A stretch of DNA of 64,000 nucleotides from Aculops lycopersici (taxonomy: Eukaryota; Arthropoda; Arachnida; Trombidiformes; Eriophyidae). The stretch spans positions 7,217,433 through 7,281,432 of the forward strand of contig WNKI01000001.1 of assembly GCA_015350385.1 (NCBI GenBank), written 5' to 3'. Below the pieces are notes generated by a model, which was not told the DNA's origin, ran no database searches, and was given only the letters and a program-made list of their open reading frames with translations. The translations under genes were made by a program, and so were the position numbers. Below, piece after piece: positions 1 through 10,694 of this stretch; within the stretch, counting starts at the first letter, position 1; every line of letters begins with the position of its first letter.

Positions 1-622
1 GTTGATTCGCTTGTTGCTGATGATTAGATTGCTGTCTTGCCAACTCAATCAACTCTTGATCGTCCTGGTAGTTTTGCTGCTCCAGGTAGTCGGCGTCACA
101 ATTTTGGCTCATTGGCGACGGTGACTTGCGAGCCTTAACCTTCTGCTTGCTAAGTTTTCCACTAATACTACTCTTGCCAACCGATTGCTTCGGCGACGTC
201 GATTTGCTAGCTAATTTGGCCAGCGTCCTCCTATTTGACTTGCTATAATCAACAACAGGCACAGGTGAAGGTGAGGGTGTTGAGCGTAACAGGTGGTGCT
301 GTCGGGTTATCATTGAAGCGGGTAAGGGGCGATTGTGGCGAGAGGAGAAGAGCAACAATCTGCTCGTTTCATCTCGGTCTCGGTGGTAGTCGTCCAGAGC
401 TGCGGCAGCCTTGAGCTCAATATTATCAAGCTCATCGTCACTTGAGATCATTTGCGCCGCTTGGCGCCAATTGTTTTCCTGTTCCTCCTCCTCCTCCTCT
501 CGGTCATCGTGGTAATTATTTGTGGCCACTTGTTGCTTTTGCTGCTGCTGCTGGTTTCTTTTATTCTGTCGCGAGGCTCTTCGCGCCTCCAAGTCGGCGA
601 ATCTCTTCTGTGTTCTAATCAT
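1..622 (-). CDS. Gln/Glu-rich protein, N-terminal part, cut by window edge
   Basis: The minus strand is open without a stop for 207 codons from an ATG at 622 (complement of 620-622) to the window edge, with an in-frame stop shortly upstream of that ATG. It begins with a basic segment (MIRTQKRFADLEARR), then a run of five Gln, a run of six Glu, an acidic patch (SSDDELDNIELKAAAALDDY), a Ser/Pro/Lys-rich stretch and a second Gln-rich stretch. No domain is recognisable, and the make-up suggests a disordered, possibly nuclear, regulatory protein. The 3' end lies outside the window. It could also be an internal exon whose first Met is not the true start. The 10 kb desert upstream would be its 5' flank. 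An open frame of this length with biased composition is unlikely by chance, but low-complexity sequence weakens the case. Confidence 0.5.
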   Translation of the reverse strand, partial: MIRTQKRFADLEARRASRQNKRNQQQQQKQQVATNNYHDDREEEEEEQENNWRQAAQMISSDDELDNIELKAAAALDDYHRDRDETSRLLLFSSRHNRPLPASMITRQHHLLRSTPSPSPVPVVDYSKSNRRTLAKLASKSTSPKQSVGKSSISGKLSKQKVKARKSPSPMSQNCDADYLEQQNYQDDQELIELARQQSNHQQQANQ

Positions 623-1225
623 GATTTTGATGCACTTTATTCTTAATTATTGCCTTTGTATTTAATTTATTTTCTTCATTCATAAAAAATACTTGAAACT
701 TGACAGTTTTTCCCCTTCAAATCTTCCATAATTTTGCTGCTTTTTCCTCTATCTATCTTGTTATTTTAATTTCTCTAATTTCTATGGTGTAAATTGATGA
801 TTGCGCAACAAGTGGCATTCAAACAGATAGACAGGCAGATAGACTAAATGGCGCGCAAGCGTAAATTTATTAGTCTTATCATCTTTTTACGACTGCTCTT
901 TTTTCTTCTCCTTCTCACTCACTCACTCTTTTTATTGCTGCTTCTATATTTTTATTCTGCAAATATTATATAAAAGATTTTCACTTCTGATGGCAAATCA
1001 GCGACAAGTGTTTGTTCAGATTAGTTAGTTTGCACTAATGTAATTGCAATCCAATAATAATAGTAATAATGATGATGAGAGAGGAAAAAGGAATAAGTTA
1101 GTTTGTGACTTATTAGTGTGAGTATCAAAAGTCTGCTACTATATTTAGGCTAACTTAAGGCTCTCATTAACAACAACGACAACAAAAAAACAATAACACA
1201 CTAACTGAGCCACACATAAGATGTG

Positions 1226-1263
1226 ATAATAATAATAATAATAATAGTAATAATAATAATAAT
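1226..1263. repeat. (TAA)n microsatellite
   Basis: Imperfect ATA/TAA trinucleotide tract, followed by a short CAG/TAG-type run to about 1275. Confidence 0.9.
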
Positions 1264-2330
1264 AGCAGTAGCAGTAACAACAACCAAAACGGAATCTCTC
1301 GCCTTTGGAATTTCAGCTCGCAGCTAGCTTGCTGCGTTTAGCTTGCTAACTTGGCGCGCGCCCACAACAACCACAGCAACTCAAACCTTAGCTCTAACTA
1401 CAACAGCAACTAATACTACTTCTACAACAACTAGCAGCACCAACGCAAAGCAACGGCGAGACTAACAGGCGACTGGCAATAGGAAAAGCAGAAGCCAAAG
1501 TCGAGAGGAGCAGCGTCAACAGGAACAACGACGAAGACGAAGTCCAATAGCTAGCTTGGTGGCTGCTTACCTGACGGTGGTGATTTGAATTTGAGGTGGA
1601 TGAGATGTTTTCTCTCTCTTTCTCATCCACTCGCTCGGTCTCTCAGTCTCTCTATGGCTTTTCGTTCATTTTCGACTTTTGCCATCACAAAAGTGCAGCC
1701 ATCGACGACGACGAGCTAGCATTCAGTCGGCGTCGTTTCAGGGAAGCCAACGCAACGAGCGCACCGCTACCACAAGCAGCAGCAGCAGCAGCAGCCACCA
1801 CTACTACGCAACTTCAACTCCACCGACCGGCATTCCGCTCACTCACTCGCTCGCTCGGTAGCTTCGCCTTGCCACTTGCGCCAAGCGCACACAGCAGCGG
1901 CAACAACGACAGGTTGCTTTTTCGCTCGCTCGACAAGCCGGCCGGCCGTCCCTCTAACTCGAGCTCAGACTTACAAAGTCTTTCTCTCTCTCTCTTGAGG
2001 GAGGAAATTTGAAAGCTTGCAAGTTCGACTGGCCGACTAGATGGAGAGTCTCACCAGGTGAGCTGGCTTGCCAGAAGGAGAGAGCAAAATAGTGCGCAGA
2101 TCTCGTCACAAACCTCACTACAACGACGACCACGACCACGACGCTGGAAATGGAGAGAAAGGCACAACCACCGACTAGCGGAGCGGCCGAAACGAAACGG
2201 TTTGGCCAGCCCGCTTACGGTCCACAAGTTGCAGAGTTTACCTGGCGTCACCAGCTAAACTCAGGCTGACCAACGACCAGCAAGCCGGTCGGTCGTATGG
2301 CTGCTGCAGCCCGAGGATGCAGCAGCTAGT

Positions 2331-2370
2331 GCAACAAGTGGTAGCGCATCCGGCGCAAACCACTTGTTGC
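2331..2370. promoter_or_regulatory. inverted pair of GCAACAAGTGG sites
   Basis: A perfect 12-bp inverted repeat: GCAACAAGTGGT at 2331-2342 and its complement ACCACTTGTTGC at 2359-2370. The 16-nt spacer itself carries GCGC on both sides of five bases. Two copies of the window's most repeated 11-mer therefore face each other. This would suit a dimeric or cooperative DNA-binding protein. Confidence 0.5.
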
Positions 2371-4399
2371 CGCTCAACGCTCTCTCGGCCTGTGCAGCGG
2401 TTCGTTGGCTACCATCTTTTGCCTTTGCTTTTCCTTTTCCCGTTGGACCTTTACTCTCTCGCTCCTCGCCACAACAACTGTCCGCCCGCAACTCCACAGC
2501 TCCTCTGGGTTTAGTTACCTTTACCTGGAGCGTTATTCCGGGCACAACTGTTAATACTGTATGTCTGTATACTTGGCTGGCCAGTCGAGGTGGCGGCCAA
2601 TGGAGAGAAGCCGAAAGGAGAGCTGGAAACAACCGGGACCAGGAGACCAATCTCGTCCATTGTGCTAGTGGCAAGATAGACAGAGAGACTAAACTTAACA
2701 TTCTCCTGCCGTAGTCTTATTCATTTTGCCTAAAGCGCCGCGCGATTTTCTCTCTCGATTACGGATTTCTGAGAGCAAGAGCATTGTATCAATTGGCTCT
2801 CATCTCTCCTCAGTTGGTGTCTTGGCCCAAATCGAGATAAGAAACCGATCGAATGGTCCATTGGCTGGCTAGAAATAAATTTTAGTTTCATTACCAATTC
2901 AATTTGTCGCTGCAACTCCGTTGGAATAGCTGGGTATGCATAGCGCTACAGCATCCACTGCTCGCCCACAATCTAGTCTGTGGTTGGAATAAAAGTTAGG
3001 CATCAACAGGTAGTCGGTGGGTTGTGTGGAGAAGCAAGTGCCACCTACACACTGCTTACGCACACCCATCTTTTTGCAGGCTTCAGTGCCGACCAAATAC
3101 GACGAAGAGTATGGGAAATCTGCGAGGAAAACGCAGATTTCGCGCGCCCATCTGTATGGCAGCCCCCTTTTAGCAGCAGCCAATCGAAGTCGCCGAGCGA
3201 GTTAATATTCCAACTCGCTGCTCCCATTGCAACCACCACCACTACCACCGTCACTCATGCAATCAACCTGTCAGATGGCTGGCGTTTGCCTAGATCGAGT
3301 AGGGAGCCATTGGAACAGCAAGAGAGGAAGCTAACAGGTTGCCGCAAGACATTAGGCGTTCCGACATCATCAAAACACATAAACACACAAACGCTCATAC
3401 AACAGGTTGCTGTTGTATGTGCCTCAATATAGAGAATGGCAACACGGCGACTGCCGCCCCCACGAGATTCAGTAGCTTACGTACACTAGACATACTACTG
3501 TCGACGAGCGGGCTGCGGGATAAAGCACGGCACGCCCACTCAGTTTAACAAACAACGGGAGACTCAACTCAGGAAAAAACACGTAGCCAGAATCCTGCAG
3601 TGTAAAGAACACAAGCAACAGCATCAGCAACAAGTGGTTCCGCCCTGAGCACTCGGGATCTGAACGCGAAGAGTCAATAGACGAGCGCCAAAATAAACGC
3701 ACAAAGGGACACGACAGAGACGACGACCATAACGACGAAACGGAGGAGACTTGGCAGCAATTTGTTGTCGCACCATCTTATTGTGTTCTACTCTCCCTCT
3801 CTGCCTGTGACTTACTCTCCCTCTCTATTTTCTCGTTGGCGAGATCAGCCGCTTTCAGGTACAACCTGAAACCTGTGGCTCGTTTGGCCATCAGCCGACT
3901 GACTGCGGCAGGTAAGGTTTAAGCACCTGAGCGAGAATGTATTGTGCCACCTCTGTCATTGGAGTGACATTCGCCAAAGTCTCATTGTTTTGGTGTACCA
4001 CTACCACTACCACTAGCCACACAATAAGATAGAGATTGAACGTTGGAGATCGAGACAACGATACCAAGCGAAACAAGCGCGTCTCTACCGGATGTTGTCG
4101 TTTTAAATATCGCCTAAGTTCCCATTTGAACGTTTTCTTTCGAGACTTCAAATTCACACTCACATTTACCTCTGAGTATTTTCCCTTCATCTCTGCTCAA
4201 GGTAGCAAAAAATACAATCCAGCCTGGAGCAAGCAACAAAAGTTTCCTCTCATTCGAGAAGCACCGCCCCAGAGGCTCAGATTCCCGAGACCAAAAGGGA
4301 TTGTAAGAGTCAGAAAACTGAAGCCGTGCGAATGGGAACACAAACTTCATAAAATATACCCGCCAAACGTTTCCAACATGATCAGCTCGAACTCCCCCA

Positions 4400-4405
<6 letters not shown>

Positions 4406-4430
<25 letters not shown>
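4406..4430. repeat. (CT)n microsatellite
   Basis: Pure CT dinucleotide run. On the minus strand it creates the Glu-Arg repeat in a spurious 242-codon frame at 4114-4842. Confidence 0.95.
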
Positions 4431-4431
<1 letters not shown>

Positions 4432-5359
4432 TTCTGCCTCACCTGTTAGCTTATCTCGCAGGCCAGGTAAATGGATGGAAGGAAAAGAGTTTTGCTTGTT
4501 TCTTTCGTAGACTTTATCATATGTCGTATGTCGTAATCGCAATCTTTGTCGCCGCTGCTCCGCTAAGCGAACGGCCACCTGAGGTTCTTTTGGACTAGTT
4601 ATGCTGCATAAAACTTTACCCTGCCCTATGCATTGCGACATTAGCTTTAGTTCTAGTAGCGGTGGTGGGGCGACGGCGGCAACAGGTGGATGATTTCCCA
4701 CACATGGACTCACCATCTCACTCGAACAAGCAAACAAACAGACGTATAAACGCGGACGAGACTCGTTTTTTTTCTCGGTGACTTCAGACCGGAAGTCGCG
4801 GCGAGAGCAACAAGTGGTTAAGGGCGCAACCCCTACGGCCACCTGTGCGCTTCAATCATACGGCAGCAAGGCAGCGAGTCGGCTCGAGGTAATCGCTGGA
4901 GGAGCCAGTGATTGCGATTGCAGTTACAATTGCGGCTTTCCGCGGAGGTTGATGCAATTGTAGCTTTGGTTGTAATGTAATGCATGCAAGCTGCGCACAG
5001 GTAAAATAGGACTTTACCTATGCATCTTTTTCCTTTCGCAGTGATGTATACGAAATTTGAAATGACTTTAGTTGTTGCATCGGCAACAATGAGTTACTGT
5101 CGCCGCCGCCAGCTGCTTTTGCCTGTTGCTCTGCGGAGAGTGCCGCGCCAATCCAACAAACGACTTGGACCTGCATCCGTTGCAAATGCAAAATACAATG
5201 ACCAGAAAACAACAATCGCATTTAGTTTTGTCGGTATTGCGGCGGTTGCCTTTGCCTCTGCTTTTGCAGTTAGGCTTGGTGGCTCACCACAACCACCAAC
5301 CACCAACCATCATCATCATCATCCTCCCCGTAGTTGTAGTCCTCATCTCTCCTCAATTC

Positions 5360-5394
5360 AATCCACAAGCAATCTAACGGATTGCTTGTGGATT
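5360..5394. repeat. perfect 15-bp hairpin, 5-nt loop
   Basis: Arm AATCCACAAGCAATC at 5360-5374 is exactly complementary to 5380-5394, with loop TAACG at 5375-5379. The flanks do not pair. The stem is too short for a usual microRNA precursor. It may be a cruciform-forming or RNA stem-loop element. Confidence 0.7.
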
Positions 5395-5535
5395 TCCTCG
5401 CCACGACAGGTGAGGGCGATAAATCACTTGTTGCATGCGCATCTGTCATTAGCATACGCGCGTCTCGTTGCACTGGGTCACCTGGCGAGAGAGCGAGCAA
5501 GCGAGCGAAAGATTGAATGAATGAGCGGGTATTGA

Positions 5536-5560
5536 GCAACAAGTGGCGCGCAACAAGTGA
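5536..5560 (+). promoter_or_regulatory. direct pair of GCAACAAGTG sites
   Basis: GCAACAAGTGG at 5536-5546 and GCAACAAGTGA at 5550-5560, start to start 14 bp. A further minus-strand copy lies at 5424-5434, giving three within 140 bp. Confidence 0.5.
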
Positions 5561-6430
5561 GTTGATCTTCTTCGAATAAAACCTCAATTTTTTTTTGATT
5601 GGCTGGTTAATATCAACTGGTGGTCGTGGTGCTGATTTTATTGCTTTGAGCGCAGCGTTCACAGCGGCAAATTGAGTTTGTTTGCTCTTTTTCCCTCGAA
5701 GATGCCTCCACTAGCAACTCTATCGGCCACTCTATTCCACTCTACGCTCCGTGTGAAGAGCAACGACCCCATCGAGACCAAGCTACGCGAGAATCAACGA
5801 CTGCACTGATGTCGGGCTGACTGACGTTCATTGCTCCAACACAACGATTGGCTCGAAGAGAAGCCAGGAAATCCGCGTGAATTAGAATGGCCGAAATCGT
5901 TTATTGAAGTGCAACTGCATTTGGTGCTGCCAATAGAGGCGACGGCGGCGGCCAATTGAATTGAGTTGCCACTCATGGCAACAAGCGTGTCGTTGAGCTA
6001 GCTTGCCGATCGCAGATCGCCGCTCCCACTGCCCCTGATCCAAAAAGACAAAGAGCCAACCTGTTGTTGCTGGCAAGCCGGCAAACTGCTCACGGTGGGC
6101 AATTGCTCTAAACTTGGTGGTGCTAGTGCTGGCTGCTATCCAATTTGCTGGCTAGCTGATTGATTGACTCTAAAGAAAAACAACAGAGCCACTGCCACCT
6201 CAAGCTAGGCGATTTTATTTCAAGAGAAATGGAAAATCATTACTCCCTTCCAACTAGCTAAACTGCCGGCTAGTAGGACGATTGTTTACTCTAGCTACTC
6301 GAGTGTTTTTCCAAAGTATATTTGAGAGTTTACTCACTCTTCTCGGGTAGGTAGTCTATTTGAGTGGTAGCGGAGTTCTCAAGCTTTAGAATGAAATGCG
6401 AAAAATTTGCCTCTATTCCAGTGACTTCAT

Positions 6431-6458
6431 TCGAGTCGAGTCGAGTCGAGTTGAGTCG
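6431..6458. repeat. (TCGAG)n pentanucleotide tandem repeat
   Basis: About five and a half units of TCGAG, one with a substitution. Confidence 0.9.
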
Positions 6459-7321
6459 CCAGCTAACACAGACGCAAAGCCCAAGCTCATCTACCTGGCG
6501 GTTAGAAAGGTAAAAGTTCCAACCAAAAGCAAGTTGGTAATCAGTTTCTTTGAGCACAACAACTCGCAAGCTCCAGGAGCCAAGTCGAGAGGGCAACCTT
6601 CAAAAATCAGCTTGCGGTTGAGTTTGTGCACTCTTTTGCGCTCACTCACTCAATTTATTTAACCAAAAAGCTAACCTAATGACTAGATAAAGTTATGTGT
6701 TTGGCTCCATTGTATTTACCTTCAACCGAATACTCGTTGCTCTCGGTCTTGCCGAACCGATCTGATTGGAGCCAGCTGAAGCTGAGGCGGTTCCTGTTGT
6801 TCTTATGACTGCTTCTGCTGCTGTTATTGCTGGTCCAGTTGTCGTTCAGCTGACTTCATATGAGCAACGGCAGCACAGTCGACGTGATCAGCTTTTTAGA
6901 GTTTCAAGTTCAGACAACCAGGAGCTGAAGAGAGACGCACTAACAACAAGTGGCGAGGGTTAAATAGTTTGCCGTAAACATAGAATTTACACACATCTTA
7001 AGTACTCTCATTATAATCTTTCAGTTTCTTAATCTACTGTGTTCCCATTCACTCACTTGCTCGCTAATACAATCACTCAATTTTCTCTCCCTTCGGCTCT
7101 CCTTCTATCTATCAAGACATTGACCTAGTCGTGAAAGTCTAATGTAATCTGGTTTCGCCTAACTCTCCTTGATGGTATTGATACCAATTATGCATCTCCA
7201 CCGACGTGAGTTGGTGGCATTTATTTTATTAGCACCCCTTTTTTGTGTGTGGTTATAGGGAGTAAATGCACTAATTTTTGCAAACATATGCACACGGGAA
7301 AGTCTCGATATTTCGACCACG

Positions 7322-7333
7322 CCCCCCCCCCCC
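7322..7333. repeat. poly-C tract
   Basis: Twelve consecutive C in otherwise mixed sequence. Confidence 0.9.
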
Positions 7334-8428
7334 GAAAATATCCGTTCTAGTATCATAGAACTGCCGACGAGCTTTCTTCCTGGCTTATCATCTTTAAGCC
7401 GTTGAACAAGTGCGCGAAAAGTAGATGCTAAAGTTCAATTGCTTAACTGGTTCTCGCTCAAACTTATGGGATGGAATGAGATGGAAGGAAAAGGGAGACT
7501 AACATACGGAAGCGAGCGAGCGAGAGGAGAGAGTGGCAGGCAACAGGTTGTTGTTATTGGCAGGTGGACATCGTCGATTGGTATCGATGATCTAGGAACA
7601 AGACTAAAGGCCAACCTCAACTCGGTGGAGTCCGATGATGAATGAAGGTGACGAGTGGCAGCCGCCAAGTGAGTCGGCAAAATTGACAGTCAGTCATTCG
7701 CTCGGTTTGCTTGCTTGCAACTCAAATAGAAACTCCCAGAGAGCGACGAGAGAAGATGGCGCCAACCACTCGAGGATCTGTCTCGCTGCCGGTGCGACCT
7801 TTTAAGTTTGAGAAAGTTGCACAACTCACAGTCACGATCAAGTTGCCATTGCTATGGCTTGCCGCGAGGCGAAACCTGAGACCCACACACTAACTACTGC
7901 GTGTCGAGCCAGAGTGTCGATTGCTGACCTGCCGGCGCCAGTTGGTCGCCTTTAGTTAGTCGGCCAACTGGTCGGCTAGCTAAACTAACCAGAAAAAGCC
8001 TCGAGCTGCCTCTACTTATACTTAGCTCACGCGCGTTCATCGAGATGCAAGATTCCAGATCAGAGATCTTGAATCGCCGACCAACTTGACAGATCGCAAC
8101 TCGTTGACTCTTTATGGGCAATTGAAATAACGACCAACGATTAAGTTGACTTCTTCTCCTTCTTTTCTTGCTCTTTCCACCATACCAAGCTTGAAGCCAA
8201 AGCCAACCACTTTCCTTTTAATTAGCCAACGAAACTTGACGGCTTGACAAATGCTCAGGTGCAAGTAATCTCTTAGTTTGGATCCTTGGTTTTAAGAGTA
8301 AAAACTATCAAGCAGCCTGTTTTTCCGAAGATGAGCCAAGTGAGTCACGCCACTCAGTCACACTGGAGTAGTTGAATAGTGGAATTTCTCAGCTCAGGTG
8401 AGCACCTAAGAGTTGATCGCCTCCAGCT

Positions 8429-8530
8429 TATAAATATAGCTTGACTTTTGTTCGCATTCATCGTTGTCGTTGCGAGACTCAAAGACAAGTTGACTCAAGG
8501 TTGTTGAGTGTAAGGATTACATTCAGTAAG
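8429..8530 (+). promoter_or_regulatory. candidate TATA promoter and noncoding first exon
   Basis: TATAAATA lies at 8429-8436. About 25-30 bp downstream is an initiator-like GCATTCATCG (8454-8463). A strong donor-like CA|GTAAGT follows at 8524-8531. Together these could make a short untranslated first exon (roughly 8458-8525) of a plus-strand transcript. No plus-strand coding gene lies nearby; the next is at 20718. It could therefore serve a long noncoding RNA, a distant gene, or nothing. Confidence 0.25.
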
Positions 8531-8584
8531 TCACAGGTTGCTATTAGAGTCTTCCTTTTACTTCACTTTTAGTCTGGGAAAAAG

Positions 8585-8632
8585 TCGAGCTCCCTCTCTC
8601 TCTCTTGGAAAGAGAGAGGGAGAGAGCTCGAA
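8585..8632. repeat. CT/GA-rich imperfect hairpin
   Basis: TCGAGCTCCCTCTCTC (8585 onward) pairs with GAGAGAGGGAGAGAGCTCGA (ending about 8632) around a short GGA loop with two mismatches. The outer arms share the GAGCTC hexamer. Confidence 0.7.
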
Positions 8633-9256
8633 AGTAGCGACAAGTCGTCGCCTCTAATTGGGGGTGAAAGTGGCGGCAGCAGAGAACCTTGTGGTCTTTC
8701 TTTAATCATCGTGACGCTTGAGCCTGTCAGCTGCTCTAGTTGTAAATGCAACCACACCAACTTGCTCCCGTTGAGGCTGCGGCAAGCCATCTCTGGCCAA
8801 AGCAACAGTAACCGCGGCCAAAAACAACAATCGACAACTGAAACTTTTGCTCCTATTTCCAGGCACCCACTTGTTGCCGCCTCTCGCTCGCTTCTTTTGT
8901 ACAGCCACACAAGCTTACAGCCAAATTGAGCCATTAGCTCGTCGGCCACAAAAGAGAATTTGGATTGAGGCGGTGGTTGTACAATAACATAGCGTTTAAC
9001 GACGAGTGAGTGAGTATGAGGCAAACTCGTGAGTTCGAATACAACGGCAACTGAAGCAGCAATGATAGCGATAGCAACAACAAACAGAACAAAACTCATC
9101 CAGATGATTCTAGAGCTCCCAATGCGGTTCGACTCACGAAACAATCACCGCTCTAGCTAGTTGCCGGTCACTAGATTTGCGATGTTGCATAACCTCGGGG
9201 CCTGGCCACTAAAATTGCTCTCACTCTTGTGTTTGAAATTAAGATTCTCGTTACAG

Positions 9257-9274
9257 ATATATATATATATATAT
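9257..9274. repeat. (AT)9 microsatellite
   Basis: Nine AT units inside a perfect palindrome beginning AGAT and ending ATCT. Confidence 0.95.
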
Positions 9275-10694
9275 CTAAGTTATTGTATGACGTTATGATG
9301 ATGATTGGAATCATCGTCCATCACACTGAAGTGAGCGTCGAGTTGAGTTTGATGAGCGACGAGCAAATTAGTCATTCATTTCGATTGGCTGGTTGGCTAG
9401 CTATCTAGTTTCGATGGTGCAAAACCTTACTCACCTGGCCGCCTTCTGCCTTGAACACCTGAGAACTGGATCTGGCTGTCTCAAGTCATCGTTTCTTCGT
9501 TTCTTTCCACTGACCCAAAGTTTGGCCGCCAATAATAATGATGCCCGACGAGCAACCTGCTCACGGTCAGGTAAAAAAATTCAATGTTTCCACTCGGCGG
9601 ATGTATCTACTACACCGACCAGAGCAGCGATAGCAACAGCAACAACAAGTGGCCGCGCAAAACAAATGTCGCCAACATTTGTCGACAACGACCTGCTAGT
9701 CGGCTGACTACCACTAGATCTGTAGTAGTTTCTCTCTCTACCTCCCTCTTTCTCTCGTCGACTGCACAACAAGAGAGACGGCGACCATTGCGTTGAGCTA
9801 TCCAAAGTTTAACTTTACTGTACCAAAAACACGACAACTAGAGCGACAACACCAACGACAACCACTACGAAACAGCGACGACCACTAGTGACGCTAAGCC
9901 GACTAACGCCACCACCACAACAACCGATACAAATGTAACTCGGAAGAGCGAGCCTACATTAGTTATGGTCGCCACTGGCCAACGGAGACCGTGTCGGCGA
10001 CGAACATCGGCTCAGCAAAAAGAGCAGCAGTAGCAGCGCCAAAGTTGGCCTCTCGAACTTCGACCACTAAACTTCAGCCACTATTATATACTATCCAAGT
10101 TCCGACGGCTCGCTTAGTTCGCACTGTCGCATGCTACACTTATTCTGGGATAGTGTATCAATAGTCCGTCACTTGGATTGTGTCTCGTTTGTGTCTGCTC
10201 ACCTGTCGCCACACAAATGCAATCCAAGCCTCAACACTTTTGACCTCATTCCTATTGGACGCTGTGGTGGTGGTGGTTTTGTCGCCATTCAGTGTAGGTA
10301 CTTGTCGCGCTAAAACACTGTTGTTACATTCCACTTCGCGCCATGGTGGTCGTGCCCGTCCGACTTTGCTCCACCATTTGGAACTTCCATTGGCCAACTG
10401 AAGGTAGCGAGAAGTGGGTTCAGTTTTGTTAGTGGCCTTTGAGTTGAGTGAACTACAGAAAAAATATGACAGTGTGATGCAACGATGGGAACCTAGAGGA
10501 ATGCCACCTGTAGTCTCCCATGGCAACTGTCAAACGAAGCTGAGGTGCAAATATGCTGACAGCATTTTTGTGGACAGTGTAAAGAAATCGATTGATGCAA
10601 ATAGAATTGACAATAAGCAACGCTGTCTTCACAAGATTACTATCTACTGTAATCAGGTTTATTGGACTAGCTTGGCATCCAAATGCTAACTTCA

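Larger units (their letters stand above)
805..9652. promoter_or_regulatory. dispersed GCAACAAGTGG-type sites, desert cluster
   Basis: Exact copies, either strand: 805-815(+), 2331-2341(+), 2360-2370(-), 3627-3637(+), 4807-4817(+), 5536-5546(+), 8867-8877(-). One-mismatch copies: 5424-5434(-), 5550-5560(+), 6943-6953(+), 9642-9652(+). Variants with an AGGT core: GCAACAGGTGG at 4679-4689, CAACAGGTTGC at 3400-3410, TAACAGGTTGC at 3332-3342 and GCAACAGGTTG at 7540-7550. Flanks are unrelated between copies, which argues for a binding site rather than a transposon relic. The AGGTG form resembles the CAACAGGTG core known for Snail/Scratch zinc-finger repressors. The factor acting here is unknown. 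Confidence 0.5.
623..10694. other. 10 kb gene desert
   Basis: No open frame here has recognisable homology or coding character. The longer frames are driven by CT/GA or CAG tracts. The stretch holds many microsatellites, strongly A+C-skewed segments (about 1365-1470 and 9820-9935), many CAGGT cores and AGCTAGCT words, and most of the GCAACAAGTGG copies in the window. It lies upstream of the partial minus-strand gene at 1-622 and downstream of DCTN4. This looks like cis-regulatory or long noncoding sequence rather than decayed genes, but that is inference. Confidence 0.6.

Noticed and set aside
452..646. Leu-rich plus-strand frame resembling a membrane protein
   Set aside because: It is the antisense shadow of Gln- and Glu-rich codons in the minus-strand partial gene.
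1596..2012. 138-codon plus-strand open frame
   Set aside because: Low-complexity Ser/Ala run from CAG and CTC repeats, with no homology or plausible domain.
4114..4842. 242-codon minus-strand open frame
   Set aside because: Its length depends on a CT microsatellite that gives a Glu-Arg run. It has no recognisable domain and lies in site-rich noncoding DNA.
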